Shown piece after piece: positions 10,701 to 24,693 of a DNA stretch of 24,693 bases; the stretch's first letter is position 1; every line of letters begins with the position of its first letter. Under the pieces are notes generated by a model. That model searched no databases and was not told the DNA's origin. It saw only the letters and a list, made by a program, of their open reading frames with translations. A program made the position numbers and the translations under genes. Origin of the DNA: Apostichopus parvimensis (lineage: Eukaryota > Echinodermata > Holothuroidea > Aspidochirotida > Stichopodidae); assembly GCA_000934455.1 (NCBI GenBank), contig KN895749.1, positions 1-24,693 on the forward strand, in the 5' to 3' direction.

Positions 10701-12896
10701 NNNNNNNNNNNNNNNNNNNNNNNNNNNNNNNNNNNNNNNNNNNNNNNNNNNNNNNNNNNNNNNNNNNNNNNNNNNNNNNNNNNNNNNNNNNNNNNNNNNN
10801 NNNNNNNNNNNNNNNNNNNNNNNNNNNNNNNNNNNNNNNNNNNNNNNNNNNNNNNNNNNNNNNNNNNNNNNNNNNNAAACAACGATGTGTATTCCCATTG
10901 AAAATAAGAATAAACAGACATGAAACAGGACTTATAGTTGACAAACAGGAACACTGACTTCAGTGAATTCAATTACATACAGTAGGCCTTCTCATTCTAT
11001 CAGAGAAAAATTTTAAAACAAAGACATTCTAATGTGTTGTCCATGTATGACACCACAAAATATTGCAAAAATGTATTTATCTGAATAAATAAATAATGTC
11101 AATCAACATTTTATATCTCAACAAGATGTGAGTTGGACCAAAATGTTTCTTTCTTTTTGCTCTGTGATGTTAAAATTTTAGACTTCAAATCTGTTACAGG
11201 TTGTGAAGTATAAAAGAGAGTGCATTGTTTGTTTATATGCCAAATTTTTTGAACTTTCTGTGATATTGATCAAATAATTACAATGTTTTCTTTATAAGAA
11301 ACAGCTAAACTTTCCGTACGTTTGATTTCTTATCAACCTCCATCCCTAATCTCAGATCAGAACTATGACATTGCGGAAATGGGCGAAAGTAGCAGAATCT
11401 GACTTTGCCACTCTAAACAATCTTTGGTTTCAAAATGAGATCAATCTCAACTTTAAAGAAGTGAATTTCTCTCACCTGTTAACAACATGATGTCTGTAAC
11501 TCTTCTTCAAACTGATCGGAGTATCAAACAGAGTCAATATTTGAAGATTTGGTGATGACCCCAGGTTCTGCAAACAGGACAAACGACCGATGCTGTTGTT
11601 ATGAAGGTACAGAACCTTCAACTCGGGAAGACACTGCCAAAACTTCGGCCCCGGTAAAGTTGAGATCTGTGAAGGAAGAAAAAAGTGCAGATGTGTATAT
11701 TGACCTTTCCATTGGGTAATATGCTGTGTTACGTGTATAAAGCTAAGCCTAGCACTGTAACGTACATCTCTATATCCTTCTCCATATCCATCTCTCTGAA
11801 ATGACCGGTCCGTAGAAGAGCGAACCTTTTGGAAAGGACACATCTAATAAATGCCTTCGAGCCAATAGTTCTTCGCTGGAAGTCGGATCCCTGACTGTTC
11901 TGAGCTAGTCCATATGGAAGTGTTCACTGATCTTAGCATGCATTGTGTTTTCAGTATTACATACTTCGGGCAAGGTATTTGCTCACCGAACAATATTTTG
12001 ACCTAAGTGTGTCGTGTTTACAAAAAAAGGGCATGCAATGTTATCGTCTGAATTTTTAATTTGCTAATTCCCTGCAAATGGGACAACATTTTGGCAAAGA
12101 AGTATATCCTCATGATGGTGTGATTATATAAGCTACACAATAGTACCAACATAAAGGGATGAAGTGAGGGATTGGTCAATTCCTGTTTCAAATGGAATGG
12201 AGAACAAGGCTTTAAATAAAACAGAGCAAGGCGAAAGCCTGGCTAAATGACAAGAACAGGCTTACATTAAGTTTCATTTCTTGAATTGACAATAACAAGA
12301 TTTAGATTCAGAAGATTTCTTGTAAAGATAACCTTTCCCAATTGCCGTTTTAGGTGATACAAACTACTTTTATTTTATAAGTTTTATTAGAAAAGATCAC
12401 TAACAATAATGGATATTTCCTCAATCCTTCTGCATTTTCTCTTTCTGTAACATAATGGCTTCAGGATTTACCCACCACAAATGTCAGTTAGCTTTGACAA
12501 AAATATGTCTACTATTTATTAGCTCACCTGGTTGTCATGCAAGTCTAATCTAACAAGTCTTTCGCACGTTTGCAAAGCCTCAAAGTGTGTGATATAATTC
12601 CCTGGAAGACTGCAGTATTGTAGATTCCTACAGAATCCAACATCACCGACATCTTTTAATCGCATATTTGACAACTGTACTTGAAGAATGTCATCGATGC
12701 TAGAACCGCCTTCGTCCGAACAATACTGCTCTCGGAGAAAACCCTGAGAAGGAGACAACAGGTAGCCTCTCTCTTCTGCATGTTTTATGAACTCTAAGTG
12801 GCGTTCTTTTGCCATGACTTCTCGAAGACGATGGGGTTTCTGCTGTTCTTGCAGCCATGCCACAAGCTGGGAGTTCTTGTTTGGAGTTTGCAACAT
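4800..12896 (-). CDS. LRRIQ3: LRRIQ3, leucine-rich repeat and IQ motif protein (6 exons, 833 aa)
   Basis: Minus-strand coding exons, in transcript order, are 12896-12528, 11666-11476, 9943-9811, 8830-8673, 7082-6749 and 6116-4800. All introns are GT-AG and the phases fit, giving 833 residues. An in-frame stop at 12944-12942 supports ATG 12896 as the first start. Leucine-rich repeats span about residues 70-185 (LDLHDNQ, VLYLHNNSIG, then SLKKSYRHHVVNS, matching human SLKKGYRHVLVNS). The block LKALDFHVISDEEII is nearly identical to human. A full IQ motif (IQxxxRGxxxR, I262-R272) and a second partial one (from I289) predict calmodulin binding. Residues from about 540 on are a charged Arg/Glu/Gln coiled coil as in human LRRIQ3. 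The human protein is about 624 residues; the extra length lies in the N-terminus and in the low-complexity linker of exons 5-6. The cellular role is poorly known; relatives are linked to cilia and testis. Confidence 0.93.
6117..6748 (-). other. LRRIQ3 intron 5
   Basis: AT-rich intron between an exon ending in CAG/GTAAAT and an acceptor at 6117-6118. It contains a G9CG5 tract at 6568-6582. Nothing else is recognised. Confidence 0.7.
7377..7859. mobile_element. MITE-like inverted-repeat element in LRRIQ3 intron 4
   Basis: The left end (7392-7421) and the reverse complement of 7832-7859 share CACTxCGAATTxCGGACACC and TAAG, about 28 bp with a few differences. A further inverted copy of the motif sits at 7631-7654 and pairs with 7377-7400 (AGTATTG..AATTTCGGA), so there may be two nested or joined elements. 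No coding frame and no clear target duplication were found; boundaries are uncertain. Confidence 0.6.
7860..8672 (-). other. Remainder of LRRIQ3 intron 4
   Basis: AT-rich with no exon-like frame. A small inverted pair CCTTAAAGGA (8166-8175) and TCCTTTAAGG (8225-8234) could mark a tiny foldback. A 75-codon minus-strand frame at 8291-8518 has no family resemblance. Confidence 0.5.
8831..9810 (-). other. LRRIQ3 intron 3 with an unexplained open frame
   Basis: The flanking exons join in frame across this intron exactly where human LRRIQ3 continues, so no extra exon is required. A 13-base T run lies at 8876-8888. The minus-strand open frame 9397-9693 (98 codons) has no ATG at its start and matches no family I know. 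Confidence 0.6.
10067..10876. other. Assembly gap (810 N)
   Basis: This is a run of N inside LRRIQ3 intron 2 (9944-11475). The exons on either side join in phase (AG plus T making Ser187, as in human), so no coding exon need be missing. Open frames reported through the gap are artefacts. Confidence 0.99.
10877..11475 (-). other. LRRIQ3 intron 2, part beyond the gap
   Basis: AT-rich intron sequence. No exon, repeat family or RNA gene is recognised. Confidence 0.6.
11667..12527 (-). other. LRRIQ3 intron 1
   Basis: The intron separates LDLHDNQ from ISTLPGPKFW, within the leucine-rich repeat block and at the same phase as expected for the family. The donor is GTGAGC and the acceptor is preceded by a pyrimidine-rich tract. 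No repeat or second gene is seen. Confidence 0.7.
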
Positions 12897-13005
12897 TTTC
12901 AACCTATGTTGACTTTGAAGTGCTGTTGACTTAACACCTTCTTATCACATGAGCTATCTAGACAAATCTGTGAAGGCAAAGAATATTTATCTACGGTTTA
13001 AAAGA

Positions 13006-13338
13006 TAGGGATTTGGATTTTCATATCCGGCTGGATTTACCGGATTTGGAATTAACATAATCAAACAGTTTCTTTAAGGTAAAAGACTGGTGAAGTGGAA
13101 TGGGAAGTGTGTACATGAATATCTATATACTTTTTCTCTTCTATTCATGTTCTTCCACTTGGGTAAAGTTAAACGAATTTAAAAACTTTTATTGAATGAC
13201 TTTGTTCAAGGAATAAATATTTTTAGAACCCTTCTGCGTATAAGGTTACAGTGAATAACTCCATAAATATTGCCAGATTTGAAAATTCCTCATATCCGGC
13301 TGAAACTCCGACCTCATTTTAATTCCAGTGCATCCCTA
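13006..13338. mobile_element. hAT-like MITE (333 bp)
   Basis: The element opens with TAGGGAT and closes with its inverse ATCCCTA. TAGGGATG-type ends are common in hAT elements. The flanking octamers TTAAAAGA (12998-13005) and TTCAAGGA (13339-13346) match at six of eight positions, consistent with an old 8-bp target duplication. CATATCCGGCTG occurs near both ends, in direct orientation. There is no transposase frame. Confidence 0.6.
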
Positions 13339-13346
13339 TTCAAGGA

Positions 13347-15060
13347 TATAGAGTTTATGTTATTTAGGCAAATCATGTATGAATAATCTCATTTAGAATA
13401 TTGTGCATAACACATAGGTTACACACTATAAATTATAAACAATACAATTTAGTAGCTAACCTTGAACAATTGTCCCACAGGGATGCAAACAAAATGTGAA
13501 ATGATATCTATGCAAGCTTTCATAGACTAAGTCCTCATAGAACATCATGCACATTTCATTTTATTGAATCATTATGCAGATAATGTAAACAAATGCTCAC
13601 TTATCTTTTTTCAAATGGCAACAATCGTTTGCAACTTATTTTTAGCATTTAACATATTTAAGTAGGCAATGCGAGGGTGTAGGACAAGGCCTAACGCTTG
13701 TGGCTATATTAAGCCATAGGCTACTTCTTGTTTGTGAACATCCTTACAAAATTAATTACTTTTTATGGTAACATAAACTGACTGAGCAATGAGGTACTGC
13801 ACCATCAAGCGATGCTTACGTGTGATTCGCCGTAGACATAGTTCAAACGCCTAACATACATTACAATGCTATGGCTCAACGTTTCGCTGAACTTGTCTAA
13901 CGTAAAAACAGTGTGCATACCCACATATGAAGGATAGGACTGCTCACGGTCTTGAAACATGATACTGTTCACTTCGTCATTTATTGGGGTTTTTCTCTTC
14001 CTTCTTCTTCTTCTTCTCTAACTCAAAACGTGTTGAGAACTTACACAGAAATATTACAACGTTACACTAACGTTTCTGTTATTTCTTTATGCATTATATT
14101 AGGCCTAACCTTAGCCTACATATTTTCTTTGGAAACAATATATATTATCGTTGAAACAGCTGCTGCATAAACAGAGCACACACATGGCATTCAACGTAGC
14201 CATAACAACAACAACACATCCAGTACGATGTGATGGCGTTATCATATCTATAAATAGAAATAAAAACTCCCCCTCTGCTATCAAAACCCATTTCTAGTAC
14301 AGAAAATACCATAGAAATTATCAATTTCTATTGAAAATACACATCGTAATAAATAAAAACATAAAAAAGTGAGGCACATGCATGTTAGCATACTATGCCC
14401 GAGTGTTCTCCTATCACAGGAAAAGTGACGACAACAGGAGGACATCATTTTCGATATGTTATCTGATAAACTTCATCGACGTATTACATATATTTATGTA
14501 TATTTCGATGATTAACTCAGTCGGTTTGGATTACACCAATCTGTTCATGTTTGCGTCATCATGACCTAGAAAGTTGATACATTTGTACAGCAGGTTGTGA
14601 ATTTTAAGCAGTGATTACATAATTCCGTAGATTTTCAGTATGGGCATTACTTTGGAAGGGATATTATGATTCTGCGAAATATGGGAGTACGGCATCAGGT
14701 CTACAATCTCGGAGATGTATGTGGCAATTAAAGTACCCTGCTCAATTAATATAAACCCGCTAATCAAGTTTTCGCACTTCTTGTTATAATTCATTTTGAA
14801 GTTGGGCAGCACATTTCCTATCTAAAATGTTATGGCTCGATGGTGACAAATCATATATTACAAGATCTATCTTCGCCCCCCCCCCCCCACCCTCTCTCTT
14901 TTCTTCATCTCTCACTCCACCTCTCACTTTTTTGAAAGTATACTACGGTTTTTTTTATCCAGGTCTCGATGTTGTCAGGGTTACAAGTGCAATCAAATCT
15001 AATTCATACAATGACAGCTAGTTTACAGCACGTAAACAGAGGCTGCGTAAATTACATAGA
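13347..15060. other. Intergenic region between LRRIQ3 and the ARF gene
   Basis: No gene is recognised. It contains a short TTC microsatellite near 13998-14015, a C13 run at 14876-14888 and a GGCCTAACC word near 14103. Several frames of 60-70 codons are present in both orientations but show no family features. Confidence 0.5.
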
Positions 15061-15072
15061 CGTGGCCACTGG

Positions 15073-15128
15073 TGACGTCACATCAAAACAACCAATAAGC
15101 GTTGTCATTTGCCAACAGGCTTTATAAG
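15073..15128 (+). promoter_or_regulatory. CRE, CCAAT and TATA-like cluster
   Basis: TGACGTCA (15073-15080), CCAAT (15092-15096) and TTTATAAG (15121-15128) follow each other in the order and spacing of a core promoter. They lie 1.4 kb before the ARF start codon. They could drive a distal 5' exon of that gene or an unannotated transcript, or be chance. Confidence 0.35.
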
Positions 15129-15613
15129 CGGAAATTATGTTTGCTTTCCAGTTATGTTTATAGCACGTAAATTGGACGTCGGAGTTTGGACCGCTTTTGA
15201 CCGTCGTGACTGCATAATCCTTGAATTGTCCGAACTACCGATGTAGTAACACATGCTAGGACCATAGTTTCCTATCTCAATATTCACTCCATGATAATGA
15301 TGTTTCTATTTTTTGCCAGAAATTACCCAATTATCAGTTTCGCCGTTCAGTCTTAGAGATACTATGATGGAATTGATCCCGTCGAGCCAAGGGTACTCTA
15401 AGTGGGTACTCTGGTGGGGATTGAAAAGGGCCCAGGGGAAATCTTGGAGGTCATTTCATCTCATTATTAAACGAACTGCTGTGATAAGTGCATATGACCA
15501 ATATCAGGACAATATGAATATCTGACGATGGTTAAACCTACGAATGGCTATACATACGCATGGCTATACATACGCGATAACTGGTGGTCATTCAGTTTGA
15601 AACCAAACATCCA

Positions 15614-15846
15614 GTGTACTATATATAGCCCCCCCCCCTACATACGCCACACCCCCACCCTTCTGCCCATCGTTCCCCACACATCGATCAGTTGGCAACG
15701 GAGTGTCTTTGCCGAGCGATGCAACTCCTGCGCGCCCCCACTCCACCCGCCCACCCCCAACCCAAATGGGGGGGGGGGTGGCGAACATAGAGAATAAGCG
15801 GTTGGAGATGGGCAGCATGTAGGGGGGGGGACTATATATGGTACAC
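15614..15846. mobile_element. Foldback or MITE-like element with C/G-run terminal repeats
   Basis: The left end reads GTGTACTATATATAG then a C10 run and TACAT (15614-15643). The reverse complement of 15817-15846 reads GTGTACCATATATAGT, a C9 run and TACAT. Further in, CTGCCCATC is shared by both arms after an indel. The centre holds a G11 run (15768-15778). The element is about 233 bp and abuts a SINE on its right. No clear target duplication is seen. Confidence 0.65.
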
Positions 15847-15851
15847 CACAG

Positions 15852-16150
15852 TGAGAGCGTGGTGGCCAATTGGCTAAGGCGTCGGACTCGTGATCCAAGG
15901 ATTGCTGGTTCGATTCCTACCTTGTTCATTACGTTGTGTCCTTGGGCAAGATGCTTTACCTCACTTGCCTCTCTCCACCCAGGGGTTAAATGGGTATCTG
16001 TGAGGTAACTTGTCATTGGGCACAGTATATAACTGCTGCCGACTGGAGGGATTGTCTCTGGGACAGGTTATCATTGACCAGGGGTAATATGACGTCTGTA
16101 AAGCGCTTTGAGACCTATCGCTGGTATAAAGCGCTATATAAAAAGCAAAA
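15852..16150 (+). mobile_element. tRNA-derived SINE
   Basis: The tRNA-like head carries a diverged A box (TGGCCAATTGG, 15863-15873) and a perfect B box (GGTTCGATTCC, 15907-15917) at normal tRNA spacing. A roughly 170-bp body follows, and the tail (16101-16141) contains AAGCGCTTTGAG and AAAGCGCTATATAAA, a tail style I know from tRNA-derived SINEs of several animals. Then comes an A/T-rich end. The T and acceptor stems are too diverged for a working tRNA. Confidence 0.8.
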
Positions 16151-16310
16151 ATTATAAATATTATTAAAGATGATATCGCGAAAAACTATACATACATCTG
16201 TGTCATTACGTCATCCCTTCCACCTTCCAACTTGTTAGTCGTAATCGAATGTTTTCAACTCACCGAACGTCATTCGTGCCAACGTGGCGCCCGCAGATCT
16301 GAGCCTTACC

Positions 16311-16318
16311 TATATAAA
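16311..16318 (+). promoter_or_regulatory. TATA-like box of the ARF gene
   Basis: TATATAAA lies 260 bases before the start codon, which would put transcription start near 16340 and give a 5' UTR of about 235 bases if unspliced. The assignment rests on motif and position only. Confidence 0.4.
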
Positions 16319-16577
16319 CTGCGTTTTATGTTTGTCTCGTCATATCATCTTCACTAGGCGGACCGTCAAGAACTCTGTAAAAAAAATTCAAATTCTATGA
16401 TAGAAATCAGGGATTTAAACATCGGCTTCATATATCACGCTATGTTGCGAACATTCTGAGATAAAGAGAGAGAGTAAATTGGAAGCGGACTAAACGACAG
16501 CTTTATCTGTTATTTCATTGTTGTTCTTGTTGGACCGGTCTTGATTCGTACCGTGCATATATTAACCGTGAAGAATC

Positions 16578-20564
<3,987 letters not shown>

Positions 20565-20688
20565 AGAATATAACGGACTGCATATATATCCATATATGTG
20601 CTTATACCTAGTCTTGTTCAAATAGTAATTCCGTACTACAGAATAACGGTAATGACACAACGTATGAAAATGGGTGACGATAATACAC

Positions 20689-20694
20689 AATAAA
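20689..20694 (+). terminator. Poly(A) signal of the ARF gene
   Basis: Canonical AATAAA 125 bases after the stop codon, the first such signal downstream of it. Confidence 0.75.
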
Positions 20695-20699
20695 AAATA

Positions 20700-23400
20700 T
20701 TTATTGAGTCCAACAACGGATGTTGTGGTACAGACTGCCTCTTATGTAGACTGAAGTGTCTTATAGGAAACTAGTTATAGGGACGGTGTTTATTTCCATT
20801 ATATGTTTGTATGTATATTCCTAATCTTTTCTTGTACATTTTTTCATGGATACAGGCTTCGCCCGGTGAGACACAGTCTTTCAATGTTAATATTTCAGAA
20901 CACTGCCGATTGCTATAATTAAACGAACAATGTCTTTCAATTGATGTGGGGGAGGGGTGGGTGTCGGGGGCTCGAAGGGGTGAGTTGGAGACTGAAATGA
21001 CAAGATTTATAGAAGTTGTAGAAGTAACAATTTGTGTGCTGGATCTTTTAATAATATACAGTATACCAGCGTATATTCTTAAAACTGTGAGTACACAGTT
21101 CAGTTTGAAAATTATACGGGATAAGAAGGGGCATGGGTTGGGGGGGGGGGGGTGTAGACAATTTAATGATAAGAATGGATGCACTTAAATGTAACGGAAA
21201 AAGTTGGTATCGAAGAAGTCAACGTTCCAGCAATCTTTCAACAACTATATAAGAAACTTTCCTATTCTTCTCTAATTTTACGTTTTCACAAGTTATATTT
21301 TATGTTATAGTTGAATTTTAGCGATGTATATTCAAATATTTCTCATTCTATCAATTGCCAAAAAAAAAAAAAAAGATTATGTGATGAAGAACTTTCAGAG
21401 AGTAAAATAAAAAACAAATATTCATTTCTGTCTTTCTTGTGTTGTGATGTTGTATAACTGGTATCACCAATCTGTTCCAATTGGTTCACATTAAAGCTGA
21501 ATTAACGAGTAACGGTTAATTTCGAAAAGAAATCTAATACCTACATGCAACTTATCTCAGTTTGCTTAGCCCATGTCGAGTCTGTTATTTTTTAGTTTCA
21601 GTTAAATTTCTCTTTATATCTCTCTGTATATCGCAAAAAACCCGGGAGGATGCACGGAGGGTCGGTCGGTCGGTCAAAGATAAGCGTTCCTAAGGTAACG
21701 TGCCGCGTGAATCCTTGCCAATGGTCACCTAAACGCACAATCTTAAGAGGCGCGTTGCGTATTGAAACCCTACAGAAGCTTATACGTGTCATCACACAAT
21801 TTTCAGAAAATGGTTACAAACGTCGTCACATGTACAGCCGTAGTAAAATAGCGCCATCTGTTTCCACATTCACTTTTTCAACTACTATTTAGTGACGTAG
21901 TTATGGCGCTAAATTGAGGGCTCGTTGTAAATATTTACAATTTATTGATGTTAGTATTTAATGGCTATTTCTGTATTCAAACAATGAAACAGTTATTACT
22001 GAATTACAGACCCATGGGACCAAGCTAACATGACCAAGCTCTGTATAGTATCAACTATTTCAAAATTAGTTTTCTTAAGAACAGTGCTTCAAAACTATTT
22101 TTATGATTGCATAAAGGTGAGGGTGATGGCGAGCAGGGGGGGGGGGGGGGCGGGGCATCAAACCTTTTAGTCGCTGAATTTATTGATCGCAATATAAAAG
22201 TCATTGGAAAGTTCTTTACCATAGGCAACGTATAGTAGTAAGTATAGTACTATTTTTGGGGTCCTTTCTTTTACAATAGAACAAACTTACCCTGACGTTT
22301 GTCAAAAGTCGATTAATGCTCTGTAACTTCCCTCTTTTATCCAGGTACATCATGAGTCTCGGTGTTTACTCCTATGCAGAGGAGTATAGACCTACTGACA
22401 GTATCACATAGTATGACTAGCAATGTCTAATGACTTTTAAGCAAAACCGTTTTTATAAACCAGGATCATTTTATATGTGTGTCGATTTGAGCTACGTCCG
22501 TTTACATAACAGACGTCCGTTTAACTTTACATAATCAAGCGAACCATAGTTACTGGCCTCGAATTAAATGAGGGCATGATCGACCGATATGCCCTCTCTA
22601 CTATTGTCCCTACATTTTAAGGGGCGGGGTGGTTAGGGTGGGGGTGGGATGGGTGAAACAGAAAAGCATGGACATACTGGTACTACCTTAATCAATTTTA
22701 ATGCTAGCCTTTGCTAGGAATGTTATAGGGTCCTTTCAGGAATAAAACAGATTTAGTACACAACCCCCCCCAAAAAAATATATATGCCACTCCCTCTCCC
22801 CTTTTCCAACAAATTTCTTTTCCATACATGTTTCTGACTAGCACCACTTCAGCTAAGGGTTATTAATATCAGAGGAGACACAGATCCAACCATCATTATT
22901 GGTATATTTGATGGGTTCACTGTTACCGATAACTTCCCACAAACAGCTAAATAGAATCTTATTCCATTTGGGAGATAAGCCTATCCCAGTTATAACGTTT
23001 CTTAAAAACACAACGACGAAGACTTGATCAAGTCTTCCCCTAAAAAATGTAATTGAGCAACAAGTGCATCATTAATTTGTTTTTTTTTAATTTGTTTAAT
23101 ACAATGTTGATTTTTTTTTTGTATAGGAGATGGGTTTTGCAAATGCTGAATCTAAAATATTGAACCTGTTAAAATGAGCTAAAAGATGGCATCTTTTTCA
23201 TTGTCAACGTTATTAAACAAAATACCATGACAACATGAAAAAACAAAAACGAAGACAAAGAAAGTAAGAGGTTTCAGATCCTGGTGGCACTATGAGATCG
23301 GTAAAAGAAGCCAAAGATGATGTTTGGGTTTTGCGTCCCCTTTAAAGATCTGCTTTATTGGCTCTAATTATAACACAATATAGCAACGTTAGTTTTGAGA
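20700..23400. other. Intergenic region with no recognised gene
   Basis: Both strands lack family-like frames. Seen here are G13 (21140-21152), A15 (21360-21374) and G15 (22136-22150) runs, a (GGTC)n patch near 21660, a 7-bp stem hairpin at 22367-22386 and an 8-bp inverted pair at 22570-22596. A splice-acceptor-like site before 22345, followed by a 19-codon frame, is too short to call. Confidence 0.5.
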
Positions 23401-23642
23401 TTGCGTAATTGACCTGCCACGGTCGTAAATCGACCTCAGGCTCTACAATTAGCCTGCATGGCTTCTTAACACCATTAGGCTCTTTGTGTAAATACTGTGT
23501 GGAAATATGTTCATGACTACAGTGTAGTTAATCATACAGCGTTCACACAAAGACCCTCATACAAGATAAAATATGCGGCAGGCGTTGCAGACTATTTGGT
23601 AAAAAAAGGTCATTTTACGACCAAGGCAGGTCGATTACATAA
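23401..23642. mobile_element. Foldback (MITE-like) element, about 242 bp
   Basis: The outer 36 bases 23401-23436 match the reverse complement of 23607-23642 at 29 positions, including GTAAT, GACCTGCC and GGTCGTAAA. Inside, GGCTCTTTGTGTAAATACTG (from 23479) pairs with a similar inverted block near 23535-23560, so the arms extend to roughly 100 bp each around a short centre. A plus-strand frame at 23497-23718 overlaps it and is not a gene. Confidence 0.65.
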
Positions 23643-24693
23643 TTTCAAGAGACTTTTCCATGATAGCGTGCTACAGTTGGGGTCTATACAACAGACCTTT
23701 AAGGACGATAGACTATAACATGCTATTTGTGACAATAACTATATCACCTTGTAGTTTTACTTTTCGCACAAACTGGGGGGCACTATCATTATCAAAAATC
23801 TCAATTGGCAAATTTCTTCGAGAAAGTTCTTTGTCCCATATCAACTAATGTAACATTAAAAACTGCCTTCGCTTTCATTACAAGCGACGTCAAACAGAAT
23901 GATTTCGATCTTTTGCTTCTTTTTAATATGTCAATGTGAGCATAAGACAAAGAGCTTATATAGCCTCAAGACAAAATGTGTGACAGTCGTTTGATTTACA
24001 GAATGATTTCTGTCTAATATCCTTGACGGAACAGAGGAGAGAGAGAAGAAAAAAAACCCAACGTTGTAGAGTGTAGACAAACATACGACACTTGAGGTCA
24101 CCGACTGTGAGAGACGGCACGCATGAGAGAAACAGCAAATAATGTCTTTTCGATGGTATCGGAAAGTAATATCGCGAAGTAACGAGATATCGGTACGGTA
24201 TCGGGATACAGTGGGACACGTTAACAAATATAAAAACAAATTGGACGTTTAAGCCTGTCGTTTAAGTTATTATTATTATGATTAAACTAATAAAAGCGAC
24301 TGGTTCTGTAGTGCCCAAATTGACAACTGCCTGACAATGTTTGCGACACCGTAACAAGACCGTAAGAAAGTGATGTAGAATGTAAAAGATTCTTGAAAGG
24401 GAAAAATCTCTAGGGGTACAAGCAGTCCAGTCTAAGAATATTTTTCTACGAGACAGTGACTTAAGTTACATCACAGAACCCTGGAAGTAAGTGTCCTTCT
24501 TCTCACAGAGCTCAAATACGCAACAGACCATCACTGTTTACAATATTCTTTCTTACTCTATGGTAGCTGAAATTAACCAACGATACTAAACAGCCAACGG
24601 TGAGGTGGTGTTATTTCGTCTTTAAGTATAAAGGGAATCTTCACAGCAGAAATCATTGTTTCGTTCAATGTGAGAATTACAAAAACTTGGTAA
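23643..24693. other. Terminal stretch with no recognised feature
   Basis: No coding exon, RNA gene or repeat family was recognised. Minus-strand frames at 23931-24239 are hydrophobic and overlap each other without a family match. Confidence 0.4.

Noticed and set aside
10021-10972. Five open frames of about 280-307 codons on both strands
   Set aside because: They run through the 810-base N gap; the unknown residues prevent stops from appearing.
15852-15925. Functional tRNA gene
   Set aside because: The A and B boxes are present, but the anticodon and T/acceptor stems do not pair properly, and a SINE body and tail follow.
15528-16016. Pro/Gly-rich frames over the foldback element and SINE
   Set aside because: The composition comes from C/G runs and antisense SINE sequence; no conserved domain is seen.
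21650-21892. 80-codon plus-strand frame
   Set aside because: It starts in a GGTC microsatellite and has no recognisable domain or splice context.
22345-22410. Possible tiny exon beginning with an ATG after an AG acceptor
   Set aside because: Only 19 codons, no partner exons found, and a local hairpin explains the symmetry.

Overview
This is a window of animal nuclear DNA, not bacterial. It is AT-rich and carries three intron-containing protein genes with GT-AG introns. It also holds many short non-autonomous transposons, tRNA-derived SINEs, microsatellites, long C or G homopolymer runs and one 810-base assembly gap (10067-10876). The genes (an IMP3 orthologue, an LRRIQ3 orthologue and an ARF-family GTPase), the modest intron sizes and the repeat style suggest a marine invertebrate deuterostome. 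An echinoderm is my best guess, but only from impression; no species-diagnostic sequence was recognised.

Layout. (1) 745-3757, plus strand: IMP3, the S4-domain protein of the U3 snoRNP, in five coding exons that join into a 181-residue protein close to the 184-residue human length. Its first intron carries a roughly 650-bp DNA element with a 10-bp direct repeat at its edges and about a dozen CGCCAT/ATGGCG motifs. (2) 4800-12896, minus strand: LRRIQ3 (leucine-rich repeats plus IQ motifs plus coiled coil) in six coding exons that join in frame into 833 residues. It lies tail-to-tail with IMP3; the two candidate poly(A) signals are only about 65 bp apart. Its introns hold a MITE-like element, an unexplained 98-codon open frame and the assembly gap. 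(3) 12.9-16.3 kb: intergenic, with a hAT-like MITE, a CRE/CCAAT/TATA-like cluster, a foldback element with C/G-run arms and a tRNA-derived SINE. (4) 16578-20564, plus strand: an ARF-family small GTPase in four coding exons (193 residues), with a TATA-like box upstream and an AATAAA 125 bp after the stop. Its introns carry a further MITE and a second SINE followed by a (TACA)n array. (5) 20.7-24.7 kb: no gene recognised; a foldback element at 23401-23642 and several G-runs.

The three genes are not an operon and share no obvious pathway: ribosome biogenesis, a protein probably linked to cilia or sperm, and membrane traffic. I see no defence system, biosynthetic cluster or other clearly new multigene system. 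The least explained material is the repeat content: several distinct inverted-repeat elements, and poly-C/G tracts that recur at the edges or inside of repeats.
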